Below, in pieces: positions 22,132 through 35,164 of a DNA stretch of 64,000 bases. Source of the DNA: Muraenolepis orangiensis (taxonomy: Eukaryota > Chordata > Actinopteri > Gadiformes > Muraenolepididae); the NCBI GenBank assembly GCA_027704905.1, contig CM051007.1, positions 19,390,559 through 19,454,558 of the forward strand, in the 5' to 3' direction. The position numbers and the translations under genes were made by a program. Numbering within the stretch: the first letter of the stretch is position 1; every line of letters starts with the position of its first letter. The notes below the pieces were generated by a model. It worked only from the letters and a program-made list of their open reading frames with translations, was not told the DNA's origin and ran no database searches.

Positions 22132-22269
22132 CTGTCCCAGAGGCCCACGGTGGCCGAGCTGCAGGAAAGAAAGATCCTACGCTTCCACGAGTATGTGGAG
22201 TGCACCCACGCCAACGACTACGACCGCCGCGCCGACAAGCCCTGGACCAAGCTCACCCCTGCCGACAAG
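22132..22269 (+). CDS. phactr4: phactr4 exon 11: RPEL4 and start of the C-terminal domain
   Basis: Encodes LSQRPTVAELQERKILRFHE, then YVECTHANDYDRRADKPWTK and LTPADK. RPEL4 is complete. The DYDRRADKPWTKLTPADK block is the conserved C-terminal element that contributes to PP1 binding in the PHACTR1-PP1 complex. The phrase TKLTPADK is the PHACTR4 form. The donor aag|gtacac runs straight into a (CA)n repeat; intron phase 0. Confidence 0.96.
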
Positions 22270-23076
<807 letters not shown>

Positions 23077-23153
23077 GCTGCCATCCGCAAGGAGCTCAAC
23101 GAGTTCAAGAGCTCGGAGATGGAGGTGCACGAACAGAGCCGCATCTACACACG
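23077..23153 (+). CDS. phactr4: phactr4 exon 12: C-terminal AAIRKELNEFKS helix
   Basis: Encodes AAIRKELNEFKSSEMEVHEQ plus SRIYT and two bases (cg). It is almost invariant across the family. The donor is acacg|gtcagt, a weaker non-purine +3 site. KSSEMEVHE is again the PHACTR4 form. Confidence 0.96.
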
Positions 23154-23230
23154 GTCAGTTTCCTTTATCGCCCACCTCCGGGGCGGGGGGGGGGGGGGGG
23201 GGATGTTTTTGTGTTGAAAGGGTTTTTATT

Positions 23231-23269
<39 letters not shown>

Positions 23270-23314
23270 GCCCAAGGAGAGTCTGTGACCTTATTCTTCT
23301 TGTTTCATGTATAG

Positions 23315-23330
23315 TTTCCACCGACCATAG
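23315..23330 (+). CDS. phactr4: phactr4 exon 13: terminal RFHRP-stop
   Basis: After a 161-bp intron rich in poly-G and CA, the acceptor catgtatag is followed by 't', which completes Arg. Then come Phe-His-Arg-Pro and TAG at 23,328-23,330. The (L/Y)TRFHRP terminus is the family's PP1-docking C-terminus. Recognising this 16-nt coding exon closes the reading frame exactly. Confidence 0.93.
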
Positions 23331-25002
23331 CTGTCCACCTCCACCAGGATTGCTCCCTGCAGTGTGGGATCTGGGTGGCCTGAGGAGGAGGGGGTGGCTG
23401 GATGGGGGGGGGGGGGCAGGGAGCAGTGGTATGTGGTCTTTCCTGTGGTGAGCCTCAACGCACCGCTTCTGAACAAACTACGCACTGAAGACCAAAGTCA
23501 TCTGTTTGCCCCCCACGACTACTGAATGGTTGCTTAGAACCTCCTTCGAGGCCCCAGGGAGGGCGCTTTTACCCTTCCCCCCCCCCCCCCCATCCCTAGA
23601 CATGGCCCTTCTGTAACTGCCAGGTAACACCACCAGGTGTGCCACCGCGCTGAGAAAGAAGCCCACGTAGTAGTCCTGTGGAGGTCCCAGCACCCACTGT
23701 GACCGCCGGTGATCCAACACGCCCGGGTAGTGAAGCGCATGAGTGGATTCCAAGTCAGATGGACGCGTCCCCTGTCCCCCCCGTCCCCTCCCAACGCATG
23801 TGGTGGTTGTTCCCTGTCTCTCACTGTTTCCCTATTGTTTCCCTCCAGGGAACGCCATATTTGATGATGCCTTCCCCCTGGTATTTCACACTGTGTGCGA
23901 TGCACTGTTGTTGTTTTAAATAGACACTTTTAACTCCAGATCAGGAAAAAACATTATATATATATATATATCTATATATATATATATATCTATATCTATA
24001 TCTATATCTATATATATATTAAAGATTTTAGATTTTTTTAGATTAGCGCCCTCGGTACTCTGTCAAACTCATTAAAAAAAACTTCTGATTCAGATGAGAT
24101 GGATTGATGTTATTTGACGTTGGTACCAGCCTTAACTTGTGGGCGCCATTTGATCATTTAAAAATGTACAAGAGGTCCAGACAAAAATGTGAACTGATTT
24201 GCTACAGCGCCACTCTTGGAGTTTTGCATAATATGAAACCCTGGTGTGGCTTTTTATTTTAATATTTTTTATTTTGTATTTTTATTTTTAAATCAACTGT
24301 TCCATTCTGTGGAGAAACCAGCAGTGTTGGTTTTGCACCTCATCCTAATGTGTGCATTTTACTGTTTTAGTATTTGACTAAATAATGTGGGTTGTTGGAG
24401 GAGGAGGAGGAGGAGGAGGAGGAGGGAGGGAGGGAGGGAGGGGAGGGGAGGGTTGCAACACATGGGCGTAGCTGTCATGGGGCACTTTACTTCCTGTAAA
24501 CGGGGGGGTATAGAACACGTACAATATTCAGGTTTTAGGGGAACATGACTCGAGTAAGAGCGACTAAACATTGTCATATAATTCTATATTTCTAATTTAA
24601 TAATTGTTTGCGTAAAATGCACATTTGTATAATGACGACACTGTTTTAAGGTACTTGTGTGTATACTAAGGGCAATAGTTGGCTGCAATTTGTATAGATC
24701 ATGTGGATTTGATCGACTTTGTATTGTATCTAATGTTGGCAAACTGTTTTAAAAGTGTTTTGCAACGCTGTTAACTACGTAGACTGACTACAGAGATTAT
24801 TTTGAATATACAATATTACTTAGATCTTTTTTTTTTTTTATATGTGTAATTTGCAGCCCACTGTATACATGAATAATTCACTTACAAATTAAACCAAGCG
24901 TTTTTAGTTTGTTTTTAGTTTAGTTTTTTTTATCTCGATGTGATCGCGTGATTCTCATTATTACCTCTGTGCCATTATTCACTATAAGGGTGAAATAATA
25001 AA
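23331..25002 (+). other. phactr4: phactr4 3' UTR (inferred)
   Basis: No open frame of interest. It contains poly-G/C runs, a TA microsatellite (23,954-24,020), a GGA tract (24,398-24,450) and A/T-rich 3'-UTR-like sequence. The first well-placed AATAAA is at 24,997-25,002, giving a UTR of about 1.7 kb. The extent is inferred. Confidence 0.5.
24997..25002 (+). terminator. phactr4: Candidate phactr4 polyadenylation signal (AATAAA)
   Basis: AATAAA in 'gaaataataaaacca', followed by T/GT-rich sequence (tgcttgttttgag) 25-35 bp downstream, as expected for a cleavage region. Confidence 0.45.
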
Positions 25003-25147
25003 ACCACTTATATTATACACTGCTTGTTTTGAGTCGATCTAAATGGTCCAGTTTCTCTGCTTTGTCGTGCACCAACATTGACTTGCTTGGTGTGGAGATG
25101 TTCAGGTAACGGTACTTTTACGGCGCTCCAGTCAGTGGCTTTTGACG

Positions 25148-25166
25148 TGACCAGAAGAGGGCAGTG
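25148..25166 (+). promoter_or_regulatory. CTCF-like binding motif
   Basis: TGACCAGAAGAGGGCAGTG fits the vertebrate CTCF core (yGRCCAsyAGRkGGCrsyr) at nearly every position. It lies about 150 bp past the phactr4 polyadenylation signal, at the gene boundary. Confidence 0.5.
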
Positions 25167-26081
25167 TTAGATTAAATGAGGGTTGTTGTCCGTTTTTTCG
25201 GGGTTCCCCCTCCCCCATGTCCTCTCCACATTTCAACAACTCTTGGACAGCAATCCACTTAAGAGAACATGTGAATGCTTTCGTTTTAATGAGAGGCTTA
25301 AGTGGCTTTTTTCTGAAAGGGGGGGGGGGGGTTAGGGTTAGTGTTGCTTCTGACAAGAGGCTGTCTGCGTACAGATATTGGCAGTGTGTGTGTGTGCTGT
25401 GTAAAGGGAGGAACTCGACACCCGTTTGCTCGGGGGAAATTAAGAGGGGACTACACTATAGGCTGACCTTTACTCACTCGGTCTTTCCTGCATCTTGTAT
25501 TTTATCTGTTTTGTATAGTGGCTATCTTCATGGGTCTGATCATCACTGATTATTCACCGTAGCTATGTTTAGGACCCGTAAGATCAATACATTGGCCGTC
25601 AAATTGAATAGGTATAATCGCCAATTTAAATGGTGAGTTGTTGAAAGTATAATTCCGTATAATACGATTTGCATTGATCTTTTACGTTGCTGTAATCCAG
25701 TTGCGTGTCTTCTCAGAGCGAATTACTGCACACCATTCTCCTAAGTCAGTTTTGGTTAGGAGTGGTTATTGGCAACCGTGGTAGTGCACTCGACGTGCTG
25801 TCGTGTGCCGGGTCTCCCTCATGCGGGCTTTACGGGACGTGTTCTACTGTTCTCTTATGGCTCCCTCAAGGCTTCTTTGGTTGTTAATAACAGCGCTTCC
25901 CGTACGAGGATCACGGTAAGACGATGGCAAGCGGCTCTTGTCACACCTCCTCCTCCTCCTGACCTATTGTCATGTCCACTCGTAGCTTTTAAAGCAGGCC
26001 CTACTGAATTGTCTCGCGCAAAAGTGGAACGCTGTAAAGACAAACTGCCAATTTGCAGTGTTGCTATATATACTGTATTTA

Positions 26082-26155
<74 letters not shown>

Positions 26156-26160
26156 CACAT

Positions 26161-26200
<40 letters not shown>

Positions 26201-28700
26201 CGAGTCAGGTTTTACGTTTATTTGGTTTCCAAACCACAGCAAAATACAGCAACCACTGTAAATGAGGAGCTCAAGTTTGCGTCATTGACTTAACGGTGTT
26301 CTTATTGATGAACTGCTAATATTAAGCTTAAACCAAAAAATGTTCATGCCTATTATGTTGTGTTACCAAGCTTCAATTAAAGGCCTTATTATGTGCCGTA
26401 CATGTCACATGAATCTCTCATTCAGAGAGAGAGAGAGAGAGAGGTGAATGGAGGTGTGAATGGAGGTGTGGCTTATTAGTATTGTTATTCAAGGCTCAGT
26501 GCAGCCAATCCCCTTGGGGGAAAGAGAGCTCCGAGGGTCACCAGTCGCAGAGCTGTAATTACAAATGTGGTGCATATAACAAGGCTCTCTTTCAGCCAGG
26601 ACATCCACCACCCCCACCACCACCCTGATGGTTATTGACATTCCCCTGCGGGTGTGGAGACCCCGGGTGGACAACTGAATCACCTTGGGTGCCGGTGAGA
26701 GTAACCTCTGTTGCTGATGGGATGCTGACTGTGTATGTGTGTGTGCTGGCGCAACCCGGAACAACCCTGGGGTGATCCATCCCCAACAAACCTGAATTAA
26801 AAACTAAACTAAACGGTGCGTGTTCGCTTTGGAGAAAGATGTCCACCACAGGCTGACACACATTGTTGTTTTAATAACACAGAATGTGTACCGTGTTGTG
26901 TTGCGGGTAGGTGGGGAGGGGGGGAAGCCGTCATTGAACCTACTACATTTCCCATTTGTCAATGTACCCCTGGGGAGGGGGGGGGGGGAACACAACAAAC
27001 AAACACACACACACACATTCAGTGTCTTTGTTGAAAGATTGTATGCTTGCGGTGACGACGGTCTATCTCGTAGAATCAGGAGGCGAGTTATGGTTCGGTG
27101 TTGAGGTTTGGCCCAGGAGGGACACAGCCTTGACACAGCTCACAGACCAAGAAGTTAGGGGAGAAGAAAGGTACAACATTGGAAGTGGTTTAATATGGGA
27201 CCATACACAGTAAATGACCAACAATGAATTACAGCCTGATAAATAACCAATTTCATTGAACTGGTTAACATAATAATACAACGACTCGTAATAACATGAC
27301 TCATGATTTCTGTTTATACCCAGTTTTACTGTTTATACTGCAACTATGTACATTTTTTGGGGGAGATTATTGTAATTTGTGTATTTTGAGCACATCTTTG
27401 GAGCTGGCAATCACATTTCACTGTTCACTGTACCGTATACATGTGAGATATAAACCAAATCTGAAATCCGACATGGAAATGAAAAGTGAATGCCTTGAAT
27501 GAAGTTTGTATGCCTTTGTAATAGTGGGGTCACACTTAGAGGGCCCCCGCCAGGCCTAGACCGACCCATAATTAACGTTAATTACACCTCTGTGATGAGG
27601 GCCTATTGGATATGTTGCCGCTGCCCTCGCACGCCCGTGAACCCACGGAGGACAAGAACAACATAAGGCAATAACAGTTTCAGAGAGGGAACATGTGGAC
27701 GGAAAAGGTTATGAAAGTGCTCAGTATTCAGATTGATGTTGTTCTTTGGGAACGAAATTGATGTTGCTAATGTCATTTGAAGAGCACATGAAGCGTGATT
27801 CCGTGTACACAGCCTGAGGGGAATCGGAGACGGGATGCAAATGAAGTACAAGATTTGTAGGTAAAGGTGAAAGGAGAACACAGGTGTTTAAACACCATTC
27901 ATAATATCGATAACACACCGGGGGCGACCTGTCCGGGGTCCTCTTCTTGATTGCTATCGTCAATCAAATCCTCAAGTATCTAAATCCTATTTCTGTGTTA
28001 CCGCAGGCAAGAACACCATTTCACGCTCGCTTGCAGTTGGGACCAATGGAGGGAGTGTGTGATATGGCATTATGGCAGTCGACCAGTCAAATGTGTGCGT
28101 GCTTCTTTCAGACATACTTTAGGTGGTTGTTTTTCTGCATCACGCCGGGTGGTCGGATGTCCTCCTCGGTGATATGATGGATGTGGGATTCAGTAAAAGA
28201 GGCGAAGCCGCAAGGTCAGAGAGACGTCGCTGACCGTTGATGTGGACAATATTGCATTAGTCGGCCGTGAACACAGACACACAGACACGCCCCCCCCCGG
28301 TGCTTTTGACCCCCAAGCTGTACTCCTCTCCTGAATGTAAAGAGACCTACTCTAGCATCACTTGCGTACAACCCCTCCAAACCTGCCTCCCCCAAACCTT
28401 CATATTAATGTGCATTATATGGTTGCATGGTTCACACGGTTAGCTATCTTAAGTCTATAGGCCCCGCTGAGCTCGGCAGAAAAATATACAAACAAAAATA
28501 TACAAACCTATCTTGAGCTCTTTCATGTTGTCGCTCCATCCCTTTTTAATTTGGAGCACTTTACTGATTGCCTCTTAGGAGAGGCCATCCGTGATGTCAT
28601 TACTTTACGTTTTAACCGCACATGTGAGCCTGTTACCTGTTAATCCTAATTATTTTTATAGGCCGCTATCTTGAATCAGCCTCTCTCTTTCTTTCCTTCT
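25167..28700. other. Intergenic stretch
   Basis: No gene seen. Contains a large TA microsatellite (26,084-26,197), G runs near 25,320 and 26,985, a short GA tract at 26,425 and a duplicated 12-bp unit (gtgaatggaggt) at about 26,442. The rest is unrecognised. Confidence 0.7.
26084..26197. repeat. (TA)n microsatellite
   Basis: About 110 bp of TA with short breaks (ttatat, acacatacaa). Confidence 0.95.
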
Positions 28701-28710
28701 CTCTTATGGG

Positions 28711-28968
28711 GTAGCAGTAGCTCCGGAGGTACAGGGGTGGCCTGACTAACCGGAAGGTTGCTGGTTCGATCCCCGGCTCCTAGCAAAGTGTCCCCTGAGC
28801 AAGACACCCTAACTGCTTCTGACGTGCTGGCTGTCTCCTTGCGTGGCTGACTCCGCCGTCGGTGTGTTGAATGTGTGTGTGAATGGGTGGTTTGTGAGTC
28901 TTTTGACTTGTAAAGCGCTTTTAATGGCCGCAGTGGTTAGAAAAGCTCTATATAAATGCAGTCCATAA
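28711..28968 (+). repeat. tRNA-derived SINE (family A)
   Basis: Has 'ggtagcagtagctc' (A-box-like), 'ggttgctggttcgatcccc' (B-box), the body motif 'gagcaagacaccctaactgc', and the tail 'aaaagctctatataaatgc'. Same family as the copies at 9.7 and 30.1 kb. Confidence 0.8.
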
Positions 28969-29164
28969 ACTCTTTCAAATGAAGGCTTCTCTCAACGTGA
29001 GTTTCATTCAAATGCGGTCAAATGTTGACACTGGTTAGTAATGTTTGAACGTTTGCTCAGTTGCATGGACTATGTGATAAGCTTGTTATCTACAGGGCTA
29101 CACTTGTTTCAGCGGATTGCCATTACTGCCATTACTGCCATTACACCTTACCTGAACATCTAAT

Positions 29165-29225
29165 ATGTATATGAATATGAATCTGAATCTGAATGCCTTT
29201 ATTGTCATTGTACAAGTGTAACGGA
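29165..29225 (-). repeat. L2-like LINE 3' terminus
   Basis: On the minus strand: 'cttgtacaatgacaataaag' then 'gcattcagattcagattcat'. This 3' end with terminal short repeats is typical of L2-clade fish LINEs. A related end is at 48,720-48,806. Confidence 0.6.
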
Positions 29226-29310
29226 TGCCAGCCGGTGGTGCCGTGCAGTGAATTAAACCTCACAACCCGACACCTAAAAAACATTCCGGTGATGAAGCTA
29301 GAGCTAGGGT

Positions 29311-29390
29311 TTTAGCTTCTCACGTTAAAGCGTGAGAAGCTAAATGCTCATGCCGGGAAGCGTGAGTTCGAATCCCGTGCGGGACACTCA
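29311..29390 (+). repeat. Hairpin plus tRNA-like T-arm (possible tRNA pseudogene or SINE head)
   Basis: A perfect 14-bp inverted repeat (TTTAGCTTCTCACG / CGTGAGAAGCTAAA, loop TTAAAG) occupies 29,311-29,344. It is followed by 'gtgagttcgaatcccgtgc', which matches a pol III B-box / T-arm. There is no complete cloverleaf. A tRNA gene is therefore not called. Confidence 0.5.
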
Positions 29391-30143
29391 CGGTTACACC
29401 AAAGTACAACAAATTGTCTAAACACCTAACCTGGACACCTTAACATGGATGCCTAAAATAGACACCTGGACATCTAACCTGAAAATCAAACTGGGATCTC
29501 GAATACGGACAATGCAATGTTGCAATGCATGCCATTGATTCATTGTATTACATTTTCATCTGTAGGCTGGATTTAGTTCTTCTATTTTGAGCTGATTTCA
29601 GCTTCATACAATGTTTTGCCACGGTTCAGGGTTCATGGTTCTTGTTCAAAATGCATTTAGTTTGAGACCCCTGTGGATGTGAGGCCTGTTTCAATTGAAA
29701 ATGTGAAATGGGTGGAGGACAATCGGCCTAACTGCTTGTTATTCACGCTGTGTCCGTTAGATTGTGGACAACAAAACAGTTAACCAGTAAGTACTTTATA
29801 AAATGTATTTGCGTTTTATTTTTATTTAAAAATAGAGAAAGGCAAGCGGTACCGGTTTCAGGATAGGGTCGCACAGAGATAAATTCATTCATCACATGAT
29901 CTGTTGAGGAAGGAAATAGAACCACTGGGTGTGAGTCCATCCAGGCTCACACCCAGGTAATAGGTACTGCAGAACCACCACTCCCCCATGACCAGTCTAT
30001 AGCGGGGATAGTCCTGGCTTTGACCGTTGATCTCATCTCATGGGTTAACCAGAGAGGGAGGCTTCACTGCAGGTATACACCACGCAGGTCAGGTGGAGTA
30101 CGAAATGCAACTCAAGTGGCAGGCAGGGACACAAGACCCATGG
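29391..30143. other. Intergenic, nothing recognised
   Basis: Repetitive wording near 29,410-29,490 ('acctaacctggacacc', 'gacacctggacatct') suggests a degenerate short repeat. There is no gene or known element. Confidence 0.6.
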
Positions 30144-30388
30144 GCGGCAGTATAGCTCAAGAGTTAGAGCAGTCACCTCACAACCTGAAGGTTGCTGGTT
30201 CGATGCCCCGGCTCCTCCTAGAACTCCTCCTAAAACTGTCGAGGTGTCCTTGAGCAAGATCACCCTAACCGCTCCCGACATGCTGGCTGTCTCCGGTGGT
30301 TGAATGGGTGTATGAGTGGGTGAATGTGAGGCATGACTTGTAAAGCGCTTTGGATAAAAGCGCTTTACAAGTAATTTACCATTACCCA
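30144..30388 (+). repeat. tRNA-derived SINE (family A) with palindromic tail
   Basis: The best-preserved copy: A-box-like 'tatagctcaagagttagagc', B-box 'ggttgctggttcgatgcc', and a tail 'gtaaagcgctttggataaa'. In the tail, 16-bp perfect arms at 30,336-30,351 and 30,357-30,372 form a hairpin with a 5-nt loop. Confidence 0.85.
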
Positions 30389-30589
30389 TCAAACCTCAAC
30401 GGACCACAGCAACATGAATGGGATTTCGCTTCTTGTGGGACCTCACACAAGAAGGTCCTCCTCTGTACAGCTCCAAGCCACAGTCCTCCGTCACACCAGT
30501 GTAATGTACACAATTGGGATCTTTTTTCTTCTGAGCTATTTTATATGCATTGTATTTCTCAAAAATGTCTAGGTCAGCAATAATTCAAG

Positions 30590-31560
30590 ATTCAAGATAG
30601 TTAGTACAATGGAATGCTTTCTCCCCATTCCCTTCCGCAGTATGAATTAAAAATCTATACACTATATACAGTGTTTTAAAATCTAAAACGCTATACTATA
30701 AAAGATTACTGTACACAATAAAAAGAACAATAAAACGACTGATGGATGACATCGTGACGCTTTGATACAGAAGACTGAGACAACGTATTTGATAGCCAAA
30801 CTGGCCCAGATTTATTCCCTGCCGCGGAGCTCACAACTAACTGGTTGAAATAACGGTTCAAGGGTTGAAATGTCCACTCAATAAACAATAAACAATAAAC
30901 CAGGGTGGCAAGCCCAAAACGATATTCCTCCAACAAAAGTAATCCGCGTCTCTCTCTGGCCCATGCTACTCCTCCAAGTCTCACACACACACACACACAC
31001 ACACCTCCCTCCTGTCTTCCCCCCCCCTCTCCTCCAACCTCCGTTCTAACTCTCACGTGACTCTCTCACTCCCATTCACACGCAACCCGCTCACCCTCCC
31101 CCTAGCGCTCGCAGCCTATAGTGGACACTTCCCCCCCAAACACATGCAGGTAAACAAACACACACATACAACACCCAATGAACTCCCAAACCCCCTTTGT
31201 CCTGGAGGGAGACCCATGGTGGGCCAGGCCACAGCGTTACAATATGTACATGTACTTGAATTGTGCAAAAAAACATTTAAAAAGCATTTGCCAGTAGTGC
31301 CAGCAGCATCATAAATACAGTGCAGTACAGTGCAGAACAGTAACTGTTATGAGTCCAGGAAGTCCAGCAAAAGTATGATAGAGTAATGAAATATGGATGA
31401 CTATGTTTCGATAGTGGCAGCACTCCTATCAGTTCAGCAGGCGCTGTGGATAGTCCTTGCAGAACAGGCGACAGGACCGTAGGGGGGTGAAGAGATGGTG
31501 CCCAGGGTGGTTGCTGTCCTTTGTGATGGAGATGACCTTCTTGGTCAGCATCTGGTCCTA
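30590..31560 (-). repeat. LINE 3'-end copy split by an inserted solo LTR
   Basis: 30,590-30,752 and 31,242-31,560 together match the inverse of 56,800-57,345 ('caatggaatgcttt...', '...gactgatggatga', then '...atatgtacatgt', 'gaattgtgcaaaaa', 'tggcagcactcct'). The intervening 489 bp are foreign and described separately. Confidence 0.65.
30753..31241 (-). mobile_element. Probable solo LTR inserted in a LINE copy
   Basis: On the minus strand it starts TGTAACGC and ends GCGTCACG, an imperfect LTR-style inverted terminus (TG...CA with the last base changed). It contains a polyadenylation-like gggaataaatc about 65 bp from its 3' end. The flanking bases ACAT/ATAT could be a decayed 4-bp target duplication. 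It is precisely absent from the homologous LINE copies at 40.6 and 57 kb. No internal coding region. A CA tract and C/T-rich segment are within it. Confidence 0.5.
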
Positions 31561-33780
31561 ATTTCCCAGAATTTCCCCTTGAGTGTGGTTAGTTCGACTT
31601 TTAAGGCCTTATCAGCCAATGTGAAATTCCCAACAGGCATCCTTCCCTCTTCTAATGCAGTGGGTGAACGCAGCTCTGTCACTCTGTGTGGAAGAAGAGT
31701 GATCAGACCGGATGGAGTGTCCTCCGATCCATTCAGGGCTCGGGTACAAGCAGTCCGGTTTGGAAGGTTCTATAAACCTCCCGAGGGGCCCTGTTACGAA
31801 ATGCGTCCTCGTGCTAACCTTATCTAGAGACGTTTTCTCTTCTGTTTTGCGGTGAACAAAAGAAGTGAGTTCAGACGGAAGGATGAGGAGTAAGCGCAAC
31901 AGTATAAACATACAGACCATTTTAATAATGTCAAACCGTTTAACCAGCCCAAAAACTCCTAAATAAGGTGAAAAGCATGATTGTAACATACCAACCAATG
32001 TTTCGACTTGATACAGTTCTATTTGACATTCATATAGTCCTAATAGGTGTCCTCCCTCTCTTCAGGCCTATACTACGTACACCTGACTTCGGTCCCGTTC
32101 AATATAATACAATGGGAGTAGTTACATTAACGCCCGATGATGAAATTGAATTCAAAATAGATCGGTTCAAGCTTCACGCTGTGTTCCTTTTTGTTCCGGG
32201 TTCCCACGGTGTCTTGACGGATGTCGACGACATGAAGCGAATGTGTGTGCGAATTCTATCAAACTAATAGAATAGTCTGTTGAATGCATGAAAGACGTGG
32301 GGAAAATGTGTTTCGATATAAGTGTGAACATGTGAGAAAGAAAGAGAAATAATAATAAAGTGTAATAATAGCAAGCTGAGCTCTGCCTAGCAGCACTCCG
32401 CTAATTCCAACCTAATTCGTTCTGAAGAGGTAACGGGCCGGAAAATCATTGTGACGCAAGACTCATTATGTAAGCGCAGTTTAGAATGTGGTGAATATCA
32501 ACAGTCTCATCCCCCTATTATGTTTGACAAATGTATCTATATATATATATATCTATATATAGATATCTATATAGATATAGATATCTATTTAGATATTTAG
32601 CTGCACACGTGTTATTCCATTCAAAGCACTATTGCACTAAGGATCAATTGTATCTATATAAATGAAATCCCACTATAAATGTATGCCTTATTGTATAGAA
32701 TCGATTATCACAAGGCTTGTTGTCCAAATGTTAAATACAAGTAAAATATTTTTGATTTAAATATTGTATCTAGCACAACACACAAGAATGCAGCGCTAGA
32801 TCAATAACACCTACTTTACACAGCCCCAGGAATATAATATGTATATATATTATATTTAATGCAATATAAAAGTCATGTATAAATATAAAACACCAAATCA
32901 AAAATGGGATGAGATTTGCAAATTAGATATCTTGTGGAGGTAGGTGGTGTGTGGAGCTTCCCGTCTAGATAGGCAATCATCACACACAACTCTTTCCAAT
33001 ACTTTATTATTCTCAATTTCCTCAATGGACAGAATTGAATTGAATTTGAGAGAGAGAGAGAGATTATTGTATTTCTTTGTGTGCTTTGGCCATCAAGCCC
33101 AGGGGGAGAGACAGAGAGAAAGCAGAAAGAGACTCGCTCATGAAGGTAAAAGGCTTGGAAAGATGCGAGGGTTAAGTAAATGTCACCCTTGTTATCCTGT
33201 TGAAGAAGGCCCCTGGAAGGTTGGGCTGTCCCAGGCACTGTGAGGCTTCCTTGCCTCCCATTTTACCCCGAGAAAAGGTCAGCCAAAGGTCTGCTGGGAA
33301 ATATGAGGCGCTGTCCATGCCCAAGTGAAGGTACCGGTAAGATTTAGCATGTACAATAAAATGCCACAGTACTCATTTGATTCATGAACGGTTTTGGCAG
33401 ACTGAAACCTCCACAGAGGTTTCACAAGACCCTTTGAATATGAAGTGCAGACTGTATTTCTATGCATAATCAACATGATCCCATTGTTTTGTTTTTTTCA
33501 GTTGACACATAGAACGTCGGCCTACCTACCGTTTGTGTTGTTTTTTTTCGAATGCAACCTTTTTTTTTTATTAAACCCTTACTTAGTCTCTTATTGAGAT
33601 TAGTCCCTTCACAACAGTCTGCACTGTAATTACCTGTGTGATTGGTGTTAATAACCAATCTCTACCGTAAATCAGCCCGGTCCACTCTGCCTCACGGAGC
33701 TCCCTGCAGACGGGGGGGGGGGGGGGGTCGTGCTGTGAGTGGCCCATCTGACGGGGATAATGTGCAGAGCACACAGGGAG
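31561..33780. other. Intergenic, nothing recognised
   Basis: The open frame at 31,968-32,267 (99 codons) shows no domain I recognise. An A/T palindromic stretch of TATCTATA repeats lies at 32,530-32,600, and a short GA tract at 33,050. No gene supported. Confidence 0.6.
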
Positions 33781-33899
33781 AACACAAGCACACTCTCTCC
33801 TTCTCTCTCTCTCTCTCCCTCACTCTCTCTCCCTTTCTCCCTCTCTCCTTCTCTCACTCTCTATCTTCCTCTCATTCTCTCTATCTCCCTCACTCTCTC

Positions 33900-33994
<95 letters not shown>

Positions 33995-34024
33995 TTCTCC
34001 CTCTCTCTCTCCATCTCTCCCTCT
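33780..34024. repeat. (CT)n tract
   Basis: CT-rich repeats are followed by about 85 bp of pure CT (33,905-33,990), with a short CA tract at 34,045. Confidence 0.95.
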
Positions 34025-35164
34025 CAACACACATGCAGCTGCTCCACACACACACACACACACAGGAGGCACAGAGAGATGTGTTAGCTGCAGCTGGGAC
34101 CATGTGTTGTCCTCCTTTATAGAACCACATTTAGTGCCTCTTCTATAACTCCACCTTGTTAAGATGTCTCGGGCCTCTTCTGAGAGTATGGTCGACATAA
34201 ACACTGAATTTATGATTAGGAATAATCATGTACTGATTAAATTAAGATCATTTTATATCAAGCCCATTGGAATCATCTTTGTCCTCTCTACCGTCTTCAA
34301 ATAAGTCTTTGCAGTCTTTGTTTCATCAGTTAAGTTCGGACGACTAGTTTGTTTAGTCGTTGGTAGTCGGAACCAGAAATAGTAGTCGGTTAAATGTTTT
34401 TTTCCTCTCTCCCTCTCTCCCCTTCTCTCTCTCTCTCTCTCTCTAATTGCATAGAAAATCCATGGTTACGATACATAGAATAATAACCATGGTTGTATGA
34501 ACCCGCTTGTGCTCCACTGAAGGGTTAAACTCGGAAGCTGAGCCACACGGCGGCACTCGGCTGTTCTGATGTCAATCCATTCCCTTTGTTCCAAGGGAAG
34601 ATACCGTGATCTGCCGGATTATATTCACTTCTGTCTTAGGTTTCTTTTAGGATGATTGAGTTTGAGCGAGTGGCGGCTTGCTCACTCGGTACGCAATGAT
34701 CAATACTAATTAATAAGGATGAAACGCGTACACGTTTAAAAATCAGCTCCTACATACAAATGACCCAATGTTCTAATGATGAAAAGACATATTAAACAGA
34801 CATACCAGACACGGAGGATGGATACATTAATACATCACAGGGGTACACTGACCAACGGGGCTGGACGAAGATGGACACATACCTCTTCCCTCACGCTCAT
34901 CCTAGGGGAGAGGGGGAGGGGAGGGGAGAGCACCATTTAAGGGGCAACAAGTTCATATAAAATAAAGATAAATACAATTAAGTTAAAATAATAATATAAC
35001 ATATGTTTTGCATAATCATATGAACATACAACAACTTTTCCCTTACTGTACTTTTACCTGAACTTATTGTATTTCTACCTGAGCACTGGTTCAGTTCTTG
35101 GAGACTTAAATAAACTTTTGACTTCTGGTGACGAGTTGTTCTCTCACCTTCCTTTGTTGAAACA

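Noticed and set aside
31968..32267. 99-codon open frame as a possible small gene
   Set aside because: No recognisable domain, start context or splice structure; length is within chance for this base composition.
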